Positions 12,301 to 22,144 of a stretch of DNA of 64,000 nucleotides are shown here, in pieces. The notes beneath the pieces are model-generated. The model was not told the origin of the DNA. It ran no database searches and saw nothing but the letters and a program-made list of their open reading frames with translations. The translations under genes were made by a program, and so were the position numbers. Where the stretch lies: NCBI GenBank assembly GCA_929113105.1, contig OV816031.1, positions 76,102,441 through 76,166,440 of the forward strand. Reading direction: 5' to 3'. This stretch comes from Agrypnus murinus. Taxonomy: Eukaryota; Arthropoda; Insecta; Coleoptera; Elateridae. Each line of letters opens with the position of its first letter. The first letter of the stretch is position 1.

Positions 12301-15300
12301 ATCTACTTGGTGGCATGCAGTTTCCTATTGCTCAAGGCTTATGCCCCTCGAATCGGGATACACCTCACTTGATTCTTCTCTATCAGACCAAGTTTTTGGT
12401 AAGAATCAACTTCACCCACACCGGTACTCATGTATCCTAGTTTTCTCCTTAATGTTCATGAGTATTTCGTCGAGAAACACTTTCGTCAATCTCTACCACA
12501 CATTACTTCTGACTGTATCGTCCGTTACCAGCATCTGGTCAGATATCTCCTCAGGTCTCGTCTCGGATTCTAGTGAGTTGAATTATCCGACACTTCTAGC
12601 GACGGCCTGGTTAACCACTCCAGATATAGTCTCGGATACAACCTCCGACACCTCTTACGTTGGCCTGTGGCACGTTTCCATTTCAAACCTGTGATTAGAC
12701 AGATATCAGGCAGTTTTAAGGGCGAACGCCGTGTGGTGTGCATTTAGGCTAGTCTCGGATGCTAGTCATGCCCAACACCTCAAATGACTGCCCAGGCCTC
12801 TGTTTTCCTGGGCTAGTCTCGTATACTAGTTAATCCATGTGTGACACCTCAAACCCGATGGACAATAAACTATACAGAGTGGCCGACCAAAAACAAAATG
12901 AGCTTGTTTTGAGGCACTAAACCGCAATGTTTCGAAAAACGGTCGGATACGTCAAATTTATTAGGAAGGGGGACATATCAAACGAAAAGCGTATTCATTA
13001 AGCTTTCAAAAGGTAGGTCTTTTACCACCCAATGGCATTTAAAAACCTTAGGGGAATCTCACCCCTATTTTAGGGTGGGAAATGACTAAACGGAAATTTT
13101 TGGGAAAATTGCGGTTTAGTGTCTCAAAACAAACTCATTTCGCTTTTATAGGACCATCACTCTGTATAATGACTTCTCGTTCTCATCTAGCATTTACCGT
13201 TCGCGAGATATACAGCAAAAAATGTGTATAATGAACGTTGTATCCGTTTCCGCGCCACCTTCGACCGTAAAAAATGAATTTAATCTTTTTTATTGGAACT
13301 GTAATCATCTTTTATTTTTATACTAACCGTAATTGACTTCCGAGCCATAAGAAGTGAGATATTCATAAAAACGAATTTCTTGACATTTGACCTTTAATAT
13401 TTTTAATGCCGGCAAAAAAAACGGTTTGAAACGACAAATAAAGCGATTAAAACAAAAAAAAAGAAGATTTTTTAAACTGGACTATTGGATACTTTTTAAA
13501 ATAAGATTTTTGCATAAAAATTGTTGAATCTTTTTCTCAGTATTTTGAATATTTTTCACACCAAATACAAAAAATCAAAAGTATTAATAAAAAGTATAAA
13601 GTTAGACCAGACAATAATAATTTTTCATGTGATTTCTCAAACCAATTTGACTGCTTGACCTAATCTAACGTAAGATTTACTAACCTAAAACTTTTTAATA
13701 TAAAATCTAACACAAATATAAATAATTTATAAAAGAAAGTCAAATACTTTATAAAATGAATTTAAACAGCCATCAAATGCTTGATATTCATGAACATGTA
13801 AACGTGCAGGTAAATAACGCACGAAATAAGAAGTTATAAACGTCATGATTTTTATTCCTCATTATGAAATGGTTTTAGGTAGACTACCGTCGGCGGACGA
13901 AACGCGACGCATAAAACCTCACCTCATCATATCACCTAGATCACTTTCTATATTTATTCCTGATATGCAAAATTTAATTTTAAAGTAATGTATTGGGCAA
14001 ATTAAATCGGGAAACAATCCGAATAAAATAAAATATACAGAATGTTCCATTTAAACATATGAAGTTGCAATGGAAGCTGGGGGAATTTTAGTCCAGTAGA
14101 AAGATTTATAACATACTAAACATCGCATTGACACAGGGCCTATGGTTCTACTTCCTTAATCCAGAAAAGGACCTGCTTTAAAACTAGGATCTGTCGACGG
14201 AATTTAGTATCTTAATGGGACATTAACCGTCTCTAGCCCAGTCGCGAAATTTTTGTGATATTCGTAGAGGGATTGATTATTTTGAAAAACAGTGGTTACT
14301 ACCTGTTACTAGTTGCGATCATTTAGTTCTAAGTTTTCACGCAGTTACGTTAAAGATTGTTAATATTGGATGATGAATCTATTTTAAGTGTGACCTTGCT
14401 ACTTTATTAAGGCCATAATTCTGTACAGTTGTCAACACGGAGAATGTACCAGATAATCTGAGACATATCATACTAAAGTAACTTTGTTTTGGCCAAACCT
14501 AGCAACGACGCATTGTTAATAGATATTTTATCTATAGTCAAAAGCACTAAAAAGTTGTTGGAAAATCATACTATGCATTACGTCCCAGAGAAAGAACCTT
14601 CCCACTACACCAGAACTTTGCCCAATTGAGAGATACTGGGCCCTAATAAAATCGATATCAAGGGAGAACGAAACAACAATTAAATCGCTTTAAAAAATTT
14701 TCTCAAAGAGGACAGCGTTAAGGTGGAAAACCGAAAAGCGCACAAATTAATGGCAGTTGTCAAGAGAAAAGTTCGATTGTTTGGTAAAAAAGCATTGGTA
14801 AACGAAAACTATCACATAAGCAACACAAGACGTGAATCTTCCTTTGGCTTGACAGAATTACCAACTTTTTCGTCTTGTGGCCAATATACACAAGATCGAT
14901 ATTTAATAATTGACATCGGCAACACCGTGAGCGTAAAATAACTGTTTCATTGTGATAGCAATCACACTGACTGATTGAGTATGCGAGGTAAGGAAATGGT
15001 AGACCAGGATTTGATTTTTGACGTCCTTCATCAGGCAAATGCGCGCGAAATCTATGAATTCAAATTTACGAATTTCTAATTCCTGATTTTCTAATTAAAG
15101 TTATGTAGTTAGTGGTATAGCCGCCACTGTAGTGACGTCTGTTGTTTCATTGAAAACTTAGTGTGGTTGGAAATCCAGTGAAAACTTGCGTTGTATACAG
15201 GGTGTTCCAGAAGAATATGCAATGCTTTAAGGGGGTGAAAGGTGACCATATAGAGACCCCAAAACTCATAAAATAAAAAAAAAAAATTTCGGATTTTTCC

Positions 15301-18300
15301 GTATTTTTTACAAGTCACGAGTCGACTATGGATTGTTTGTAAGCTGTTGACCCTGAATTACTGATAAAGCAAACAATGATCTCACAGCTGCACTACTAAA
15401 TTAAAAACTGACCTCCGCTACGTACGTATCAATTTACAGAAACAACAGAATTGAATTTCAGCAGCAGTTGCCGGGTGACTCACTACCTTGATGACTTGAT
15501 CATTTATTAAGGTCAGTAAATAAAATCTAACATACGTTCATTGACCTAATTGTGATGTAAATTCCATTGCCTGCTTTTTATTTCACAACTGTGATTTTAA
15601 CAAAATGGGTAAAACTTACCGTTTACTTGCAAACAATCTTTTATAACGTGTTCAAATAGGTCGTCGTTAGTCTGCACACACACTCGCGCACGACGTATGA
15701 TAGATTCGTTTATGTTAACAAACATGTCGGCATTTGCACGAATTTGTTCTGCGGCAATGTCAATGCGTGCGAGTAGCTCTTCTTCGGTATCCACTTCTGT
15801 CCTGTACACTAATGTTTTAAAATAACCCCAAATACAAAAATCGAGGGGAGTCAAGTCCGGTGATCTCGAAGGCCAGGCGACGGGTCCTCCACGTCCTATC
15901 CACCGGTTAAGGTATTCGTTATTCAAACACTCCCGTACCTGGCGAGCAAAGTGTGGTGGTGCTCCATCATGCATGAACCAAAGCCTGGGCAATTCAGCTA
16001 GTGGAAGTCCGTCGAACACTTCATTGTCCAGAAAGTGTAGGTACCAATCACCGGTTAAGCGTTGGGGCAAAATAAAAGGTCCTATTAAACGGTTCTGATA
16101 AATACCCGCCCACACATTTACCGAGAAACGCCTCTGGAAATAATGTCTTCGGAAAGCAAGAGGATTTTCGTCAGCCCAAATGTGGCTATTGTGTGAATTG
16201 AAAATTCCCGCGCGAGTAAAACAGCATTCGTCTGTCCACAGTACATTTTGTGCAAATTGAGGATTTTCCTGATTGCGTTCCAATAGCCATTGGCAAAATT
16301 GCACTCGCGGGATATGATCTGCAGGTTCTAATGAGTGTACTTTTTGAAAATGATATGGGTGTAGGGAATTTTCTTTTAAAATACGCCAAACGCGAGTAGA
16401 AGGTACACCAGTTTGTGCTGCCAAGGTACGCACGCTAAGAGTGGGATCCTCTTCAACTAACTCTAGAATGTTTTCTTCCTCCGCGACATCTCCGTGGTGT
16501 GGATTTCGTCCTCTCCCACCAGCTCTTGGCATAACCGATCCTGTATTGAACATTCTCTTATAGCTTGTACGATCGTACGTGCATTTGGGTGACGGCGGTT
16601 AGGAAACCGAAGGGCATACTCTCTGGCGGTGGCAGCACCATTGCGATGACATTCGCCGTATAAAATAATAAGTTGCGTCCATTCAGCAGGTGTATAAGGA
16701 TCTGCCATAATTTAAACAGTAACTAAATACACTTAAATAAACTACTTATCGCTAAAACAAACACTTATCACTACCTAATGCAAGTTATTAATTTAAAACG
16801 TGTATTTATTAATCGAAACTCAAGTTTACACCACCATCTAACACAAAGAAAGTTGACGACAAACTGCATACTGCAGTTACAAATCTCAAAGATCTGAGTC
16901 ATTAAAAGTTATTTACAGATGGTCAAAATGACTTGTTTATTATTTAGCTAAAACTTTTTAAAAGCACGTACTGCTTATTTGGTGTTGATTACTTTTCGGA
17001 GAATTATATTTATCACGCTACCTGCTTGGGTTCTTTTATGTTAGTTTATGTTATGTTAGTTAGTTTATTGTTCTCTTTTGTCCACGACCTTTAAAAGTAT
17101 GTATTAGTAGACACAATTTTCTTTTCATACAGATTTATCTACTATGTTGCAGTGGCGTGCCTATTATTTTTATAAGGGGGGTTGTCATTTCAAAGGGGCA
17201 TTTCAGGAAATTGTTAGTAAGATGTTACTCTACACATGTTTCTCTATTGCCCTTTAACGGGAAAGGCATCTTTTTCAAAACACCCTGTATCTTTTTTTAT
17301 TTCATCCTATCTGGTATGCCGTTCTGATGAGCATTAATAAGTGCAAAACACGTGTAGACTACTACAAATCACTTTTGCTTTTACCTCTATTGCGCGATAT
17401 CTCAGCATTATAACCCTTTGTTATTATAACTACATATTTTCCAAGCATTACGTCTTTACACAACTGGCGGTTATATTTTTAGATACGATAATTACCTAAG
17501 AGCTGTACTAAACAATCCAGCAGCAAATAACCCACTAAGTCCAGGAATTTGGGTTGCGACATCCAAAACATAGTACGGTACTATTTGATCAGGTCGTTTC
17601 ATATAACCAGCCGAAAGAGGATCGCAATCTTTGTACTTAACGTACATGATAAGTCCAGAAAAACAGCAAATCAGCTTTGTAATCACTGTCAGAATAACAA
17701 ATATAACTAAGACCCTAAAAGTAATAAAGATATTAAGTTTATAACATTATTATTATAGTAAGAATACAACTAACTTCCTTGCGTCACTTAATGATGACAC
17801 TGCTAAAAATCGCTGTCCTGTAGCAGGCGTAGCTCCTATTAATGATGTCCAAAGAAATGACGTGCCGATTAGGACGGTCCAAAACGTATTTCTCACAGTT
17901 GGATCTGGATTTAAACTGGAATAGAGATTACAAATAAAATACTTTTTATAAATTTAATATGTGATTGTTTACTCGAAGAATTCGATTCTGCCTCCTTGTT
18001 GACCCTTTTCCCATATAGCTCCAAGTCCACCCACTGAAATTGTTCCCATAACAAGAACACAGCCCAATGTGCACAATGTCACGCATAATTGAAGGGCATC
18101 CGTCCAAACTACCGCCTTCAATCCACCGATGCTTGTATAAAAAATACAGATTAAAGACATTACTACGGCGATTATATGAAGGTTGAACCCAGTTACTGCA
18201 AGATTAAAAAATAACTAAGAGCTCTTTACTGAGTAATGAGAAGGAGTAACTTACCTTGATTAAAAGCTAAAGATGGAGCATAAATAACTACTGGTAAGAA

Positions 18301-18773
18301 AAAAAAGTTAGACAAGGTGAATATAAACGAAGCAATTCTTCTAATATTTCTATGAAACCGTATTTCTAAATATTCGAAAGTTGTTGTGATCTCAAGTTTC
18401 CAATAAACTGGCAAATAGATAAAATGGACTGCAATACCCATTATGATAGGTGATATGGCTATATACATAAATAGTGTACCATGATAATAGACTTCCGCCG
18501 GTAAAGATAATAATGAAAGCCCTGAAAGGGTGCTGGAATATTTCAGTTATCGATGAGAAGCATAAACTAACAGAAAATGAGGTTTTGACCTTACCTTGCA
18601 ACTAAAGACATAGCAACTGGAAAAATCTTCATTTTCTTACCACCAAGCAAATAATCCTTTGCTGTTTTTTCTTGTTTGACAAAGAATCCATAGTAAATAC
18701 CAACCGTAATGCTTATACCAAACATGAACACGAATAAAGTATAATCGATCCAAGAAAAACTTAGAAGATTCAT
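5450..18773 (-). CDS. SLC5-family sodium/solute symporter, intact 8-exon gene (SLC5-A)
   Basis: This gene encodes a plasma-membrane sodium-coupled solute carrier of the SLC5 type, closest in feel to the insect multivitamin/monocarboxylate group; the substrate cannot be read from sequence. Exons, with matching GT/AG sites, are 18595-18773, 18255-18532, 17973-18195, 17775-17915, 17496-17714, 6037-6307, 5808-5977 and 5450-5759. Together they make 1791 nt, an exact open frame of 596 residues, a normal family length. The ATG at 18773 begins a hydrophobic first helix (MNLLSFSWIDYTLF). Family motifs seen are LLGGKKM, PAEVYYHG, YLEIRF, APSLAFNQ, GGLKAVVWTDALQ, DPTVRNTFW, QRFLAV, CDPLSAGY, GLSGLFAAGLF, STLSTYLNSLSG and ERLGTLLEL. 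Intron 5 (6308-17495) is 11.2 kb and full of transposons; the other introns are short, one only 57 bp. A minus-strand AATAAA lies at 5408-5413, after the stop. Paralogues follow at about 49-53 kb and 57-58 kb. Confidence 0.92.
6751..7550 (+). repeat. Probable solo LTR with internal direct repeats
   Basis: The block starts TGTTGTTACGAATAGG and could end ...AACAAACA, with an AATAAA at about 7478. Inside are two families of direct repeats: AACTTTATCTAAATGCATTC-type units with CTAGCGGAAGCAA at 6940-7110, and AAACTGGTATCCAGGGATAT-type units of 29 bp at 7156, 7231 and 7288. Repeated U3 motifs, a poly(A) signal and TG/CA ends fit an LTR, but no target duplication was found and no internal retroelement domain adjoins it, so the ends are tentative. 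Confidence 0.45.
7767..9626 (+). mobile_element. Transib element, RAG1-related, decayed
   Basis: The termini are 14-bp perfect inverted repeats, CACAGTGATCGAAA (7767-7780) and its complement (9613-9626). The outer seven bases are identical to the CACAGTG heptamer of vertebrate recombination signals. Both ends are flanked by CGCCG, a 5-bp direct repeat matching the CGNCG target preference known for Transib. The 1860-bp length is short of the roughly 3 kb of autonomous copies. The transposase C-terminus lies inside. Confidence 0.85.
8340..9330 (+). pseudogene. Transib transposase, C-terminal part, frameshifted
   Basis: The open stretch 8755-9330 (191 codons) carries the end of a Transib transposase: GFGSANDGNNALRF, then FKQYALDTAKLYVERY, then MNNILIHGSEIIKV and APIGQLLEEA, followed by RKVPLEDLIHMLLITPDLL. 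Known Transib/RAG1 proteins have a catalytic Glu in the segment after the HG..II motif; here the EEA triplet occupies it. The 80-codon ORF at 8340-8582, in another frame, may hold part of the middle region. The N-terminal part with the catalytic Asp residues is lost or unrecognisable. The start at 8755 is simply the first ATG or near-ATG in the open frame. Confidence 0.75.
9627..10430. other. No gene seen
   Basis: AT-rich intron sequence after the Transib relic. No ORF or repeat structure that I can support. Confidence 0.4.
10440..12300. repeat. Unidentified repeat-like sequence in intron 5
   Basis: 10440-11160 is clearly higher in GC than the flanks and reads like the untranslated part of a retroelement. 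ORFs on both strands (10539-10856 plus, 10871-11149 minus) show no family motif. 11160-12300 is a mosaic of short purine-rich pieces. No second copy was found in the window, so repeat status is inferred from composition only. Confidence 0.3.
12341..12870. repeat. Dispersed repeat, copy 2, with CTAGTCTCGGAT-type subrepeats
   Basis: This is the partner of 1-470. Four degenerate units lie at about 12560, 12620, 12750 and 12812, each CTAGTCTCGGATNCTAGT followed after a gap by CCGACACCTC and a GACTG-like end. The long plus-strand ORF here (12341-12694) reflects the absence of stops in this composition rather than a recognisable protein. A MITE directly abuts the 3-prime end. Confidence 0.6.
12875..13164. 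mobile_element. MITE with about 55-bp inverted ends, TA-flanked
   Basis: The left end CAGAGTGGCCGACCAAAAAC with ATGAGCTTGTTTTGAGGCAC matches the complement of the right end (CAGAGTGATGG ... ATGAGTTTGTTTTGAGACAC) through TAAACCGCAAT. TA flanks both ends. At 290 bp with no ORF, it is a non-autonomous element of the Tc1/mariner type. Confidence 0.8.
13165..15197. other. Intron sequence, no gene seen
   Basis: AT-rich, with scattered repeat-like pieces (TACAGAATGTTCC at 14039 resembles a mariner end). ORFs at 14723-14941 plus and 14760-15038 minus overlap each other and match no family. Confidence 0.35.
15198..17287 (-). mobile_element. DD41D (Visitor-like) Tc1/mariner relative
   Basis: The left end, after TA, begins CAGGGTGTTCC at 15198. 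The right end ends in AACACCCTG at 17287 followed by TA. Beyond about 12 bp the ends are only loosely similar, so the right boundary is tentative; a different repeat may start near 17150. The transposase inside is almost intact. Confidence 0.6.
15597..16708 (-). pseudogene. DD41D mariner-type transposase, single frameshift
   Basis: The N-terminal ORF (16463-16708) reads MADPYTPAEWTQLIILYGE, the usual start of this family, and continues into a helix-turn-helix region to RTIVQAIREC. One base change near 16548 moves the frame to 15597-16553, which holds LSVRTLAAQTGVPSTRVWRI (second helix-turn-helix), the first catalytic Asp in VLWTDECCF, the second in FMHDGAPPHFA, and the third in WPSRSPDLTPLDF. 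Forty-one residues separate the last two, so the triad is DD41D rather than DD34E or DD34D. The protein would be about 400 aa. Apart from the frameshift I see no lesion, suggesting a young insertion. Confidence 0.85.
17496..18773 (-). CDS. SLC5-A exons 1-5 (N-terminal half, residues 1 to about 346)
   Basis: This is a compact five-exon block. Exon 1 ends in codon phase 2: the last AG joins a C to make Ser, giving MSLVAS-TLSGLSLLSLPAEVYYHG. Exon 2 ends at ...SLAFNQ and joins VTGFN of exon 3. Exon 3 ends ...GGRIEFF plus GA and joins exon 4 across a 57-bp intron to give D-LNPDPTVR. Exon 4 uses a GTTAGT donor, giving DARK-VLVIF. Exon 5 ends ...GLFSTAL plus AG. The block carries the sodium-symporter core helices and the conserved WTDALQ segment. 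Confidence 0.9.
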
Positions 18774-20234
18774 ATTTCTGCTAGTTTAATATATATATGC
18801 ACTTAATTTTACAGATAAAAAAGAAATTAAATGATCTTTATTTCACGTGGGCCTAAAAGACAGTAAGTACTGTAATTTCAGCAACTGGAATATTCTGCTG
18901 TATCATACCCTTACTAAGCCTTTAAATGCTTTTATAGGCTTTGTTAATTTTTTACAGATTTGCGTTAAGCTACATATTACAGATAATTGTATTTATATAA
19001 CTGAGTAATTTAAATAAACATTTTTGACAAAATAGAATCGTATTTCATCGAGTTAATAAAATTAGAGTAATAAAAAATAAGAAAAAGTCAGTGCCTTTGC
19101 TTTGGCGTTTCATGCTGATACTTCGTTTTTGTAGAAATTATTATTGTTGGTGCAAAAAAATCCTATCCTATAAAAAGTAAAAATAAAATAAAACAATACA
19201 ATACAGCGTGTCTCAAAAATAAAGAACAATACCTGAATATGAGATAGGTGATGATGTGCAGAGAAAACCTTTCTTATAATTTTCTTTTGTAATATGTTTA
19301 TGTCGCATAATGCTGAGGTTTGTCGTTTTTTTAACTTAAAATAATAAATTTTTCAATAAAGCACGATTTATCTATGCTGCATAATACTAAGAATGGGAGA
19401 CTGTTGATCTTGAAATAAATTCGTAAATAAATCACTTTTCCACATTTTCGTTTACGCTGGCGCTTGAAGTTTGTCGATATTAAAATAAATGCAAGGGCTG
19501 ATAAGAGAGTATGCGCAACAACTTTTAAATAAAAGTAAATCCTATTTTTAAAAAAACGTTTGATTTCCTAATAAGTTAAATTAATTAGATTAAAGGGCGA
19601 TTTTTATTAGTGTGGGCGTCTTTGAATTGAATTTAAAAAACCGATTTGCTTTATAAGACAATTACACTACGAGTACCTACCTGCGGTGTTAATAAATATT
19701 GCTTACAACCCAAAGGATTTAGAAGAAGCATACCTAATTTTCATTAGTGTACTAGTTTATTGCTGTTCGTAGTTTATTATAATATAATCAGACTGCATAA
19801 GTCTACAGCATCTTCATAACATGAATAGAAATCTAGGTTAATTAATCTTAAATTAAAGGCCGATTTTTGAATTAAGTGCAAACGATTTTTCTTTAAACAG
19901 AAAATACCACTGAATATACTCTTGTTAATAAAAATAATCAGTTTTTGACAACAAGAACGCTACACTGATATGTCATCGTTTACAAAGACTTGACCTTGAC
20001 TAATACTCCTCTTTTTAAGTTGACTTATCCGAAATTATTGTCAACTCAGCAGGCTAATACATCATATCACGTATCAACTTACATTATTTTTACTGATGCC
20101 TTTTCTTAACTACTACATTGATATAGCAAAATACAATAGGACCGTATTAGCAAAAAGCATTGCAAACAAGTTTTTGCTTAAAAAAAAATTTTCAAGCTAG
20201 AGTTTTTTTTCTTCAGCTTTAGATTCTATTTATT
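18774..20234. other. Upstream region of SLC5-A, no gene seen
   Basis: This holds the presumed 5-prime UTR and promoter of SLC5-A. A TATATATAT run lies about 20 bp upstream of the ATG (18787-18796), too close to be a normal TATA box. A segment at 19205 (ACAGCGTGTCTCAAAAATAAAG) looks like a mariner/MITE end without a partner. Confidence 0.4.
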
Positions 20235-21612
20235 ATGGCGCCCTTTAACCTTTTGCGTTATTGCTTATTTATTCTGAGATACCTTATGGCAATAAAATCG
20301 CGAAAATTCTCAGAAAATAATAATTCTCCTTTCCGAGTTGCAGTAAATAAGTGCGATATGTCGTTCATATCAGCAACGTGCGGTCGATGTTTAATGCCGC
20401 TTAATTCGGAAGAGTTTGCGACATGTAGCGGGTGTTTAAAATATTATCACTTTGACTGTTCGATAAGTGAAAATAGCTTTAATAAGATGGGAAAGAATAA
20501 AGAATACTGGAAGTGCTCTCAATGCATAGGAACAAGGAGAAAGATTAATTCCAACGTAGGGGAATCCTCACAAGTTAGCGAGGTCCCACAAGATGTAAAT
20601 GATTTTGCAAAAAAAGATCAACCATCATTAAAAGAAGTACAAATGAACGGAAAAATAGAAGGCATTGAATGCGAAGTTCGGGAGCTAAAGAATTTTGTCG
20701 ATTTTATTTCGCATCAATATGATGATGTAATGAAGACTCTAAGCGGTGATATCGAAGATATTAGAACTATCAAGCATGAAGTAACACTACTAAAAGAGAT
20801 AAACAAGCAAAACGATGGCATTATCTCTAATCTACATATCAGGCTACAGAATCTTGAGCAATACTCACGAAACCGTAATATTGAGATTCTTGGAGTAAAG
20901 GAAAGCCAAGGGGAAAATTGCAAATCCCTTATAGTAAAAATCGCAGAACAATTACAAGTCAACGTGACAGAAGGTGATATTGAAATTGCACATCGTTTAC
21001 CAAAGAATAAGAATAATGCTTATCCGCCCATTGTTGCGCAGTTTTTTACTCGTATCAAAAGAGATATGCTGGTTGAGAAAAGAGCATTGATAATCACCAA
21101 CAACAAAATACCAGGGCAAGCATTAGGTGAAAAAATTTATATTAATGAACAGCCTTGGTAGTGTAATGTCTGGCGTGCCGGACTTTCACCCAAGCGGCCC
21201 GCGATCGACTCCCGGTGCCGGCAGATCTAGTTAAGGTTTTCTGCAGTTTTCCTTAGCTGTGACACAAATGTGGGATTTGCGCTGTTTCATCTGTAAGTCG
21301 GCTGCAGCCGCACATTGGGCCTACATAATAATAATAATCGCCCCCTCTTTCCCGCACAAGCTTATAGCTTCTGGGGCCTTGGTTTAGGCTATGGGTTGTT
21401 GTAGTTATTATTATTATTATATTATTTAACTTTCGAGAATAAACAACTTCTAAGAAAATCCAAGGAACAGGTTCGCCTCAAAGGATTTCAGTATGTTTGG
21501 GTAAAAAATGGTAAGATTTTGATTAGAAAGAACAACGAAGATCCTGTAGTAAGAATTACATGCGAGGAAGATCTGCAAAAGAAGATGAATGTTTCTGGTG
21601 GCGCATAAGATT
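20235..21612 (+). pseudogene. LINE ORF1 with PHD finger, split by a SINE
   Basis: This is the nucleic-acid-binding ORF1 of a non-LTR retrotransposon. Residues 49-97 form a PHD-type zinc finger (CGRC, CSGC, HFDC, WKCSQC). A coiled-coil-rich stretch follows to about residue 205, then LEQYSRNRNIEILGV and IEIAHRLP, the L1-type ORF1 fold. The frame runs into the SINE after INEQ (21152) and stops; beyond the SINE, 21430-21607 reads TFENKQLLRKSKEQVRLKGF and ends KKMNVSGGA-stop, the natural C-terminus. The natural start may be Met42 (MSFISATCGRC) rather than the first ATG at 20235. Confidence 0.8.
21153..21427 (+). mobile_element. tRNA-derived SINE, copy 1
   Basis: A 275-bp insertion in LINE ORF1. 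The head GGTAGTGTAATGTCTGGCGT and GCGATCGACTCCCGG, the latter close to a pol III B box, suggests a tRNA-derived promoter. The middle is GC-rich, with GGGGCCTTGGTTTAGGC. The tail is an (ATT)n microsatellite. It is likely mobilised by a LINE through that tail. Confidence 0.75.
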
Positions 21613-21657
21613 TCTGTTTTGGTGAGGCTTCTTATCTTTTGTTGGGTTTTCCAATAG

Positions 21658-22140
21658 TACGAACGGTTTATAAACTTCTGAAAGTCGATTGGTTGCGTGA
21701 GATAATCAAATAACCAATTCAAGGAACTCCAGGTTGCAGGTTGCGTTTGTCGGCAGAGACAGAAAACCAGAGCAATGGAATATTGAAAATACGGCGTTGA
21801 TCATCTAAGTACTTCTTTCGTAGCGTCGGAGGTCACCAATGTAGTGTGTTGAAGATTAATGTAGTGATACAGGTTGCTTGTGTGTGGTCTTGTACACTAC
21901 TTATATGTTATCTCTTGTAGAAGACAATAAAAGACATGTTTACTTCTATGAGATATTTATTTATACTTTTTGTTGATTACTGTTGTCATGGCAATCACTT
22001 AGCATGCAATGCCTTCTTGAGGTAATATGGATGTAATGACTGATTTTATGATGAATATCATTACAGTACCACCACGCCATCGTTTTGATTAAAAGTGCTG
22101 TTATTGTAATGTGTAACCCTCAAGACTAAAACATTCTATA
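21658..22140. other. Spacer of inverted LINE duplication
   Basis: No gene seen. Around 21847-22070 the sequence looks LTR-like (TGTTGAAG start, AATAAAAGA motif), but neither partner LTR nor target duplication was found. Confidence 0.3.
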
Positions 22141-22144
22141 TTAT

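Larger units (their letters stand above)
6308..17495 (-). other. Intron 5 of SLC5-A, transposon-filled
   Basis: This is the 11.2 kb intron between exons 5 and 6. The donor is GTAATTATC after AAG at 17496; the acceptor is TTTATTTTCAG before 6307. It contains an LTR-like block, a Transib relic, a dispersed repeat, a MITE and a DD41D element, listed separately. All other introns of this gene are under 0.4 kb, so the intron has grown by insertion. Confidence 0.85.

Noticed and set aside
12341..12694. 117-codon ORF, Ser/Thr-rich
   Set aside because: Lies in the dispersed repeat, shows no family motif, and the related copy at 1-470 does not keep the frame.
15597..15900. Reading the DD41D triad as classic mariner DD34D
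   Set aside because: Forty-one residues separate HDGAPP and the final Asp of PDLTPLDF.
21847..22070. Copia-like solo LTR in the LINE spacer
   Set aside because: Only a TG start and an AATAAA-like word; no second end or target duplication.
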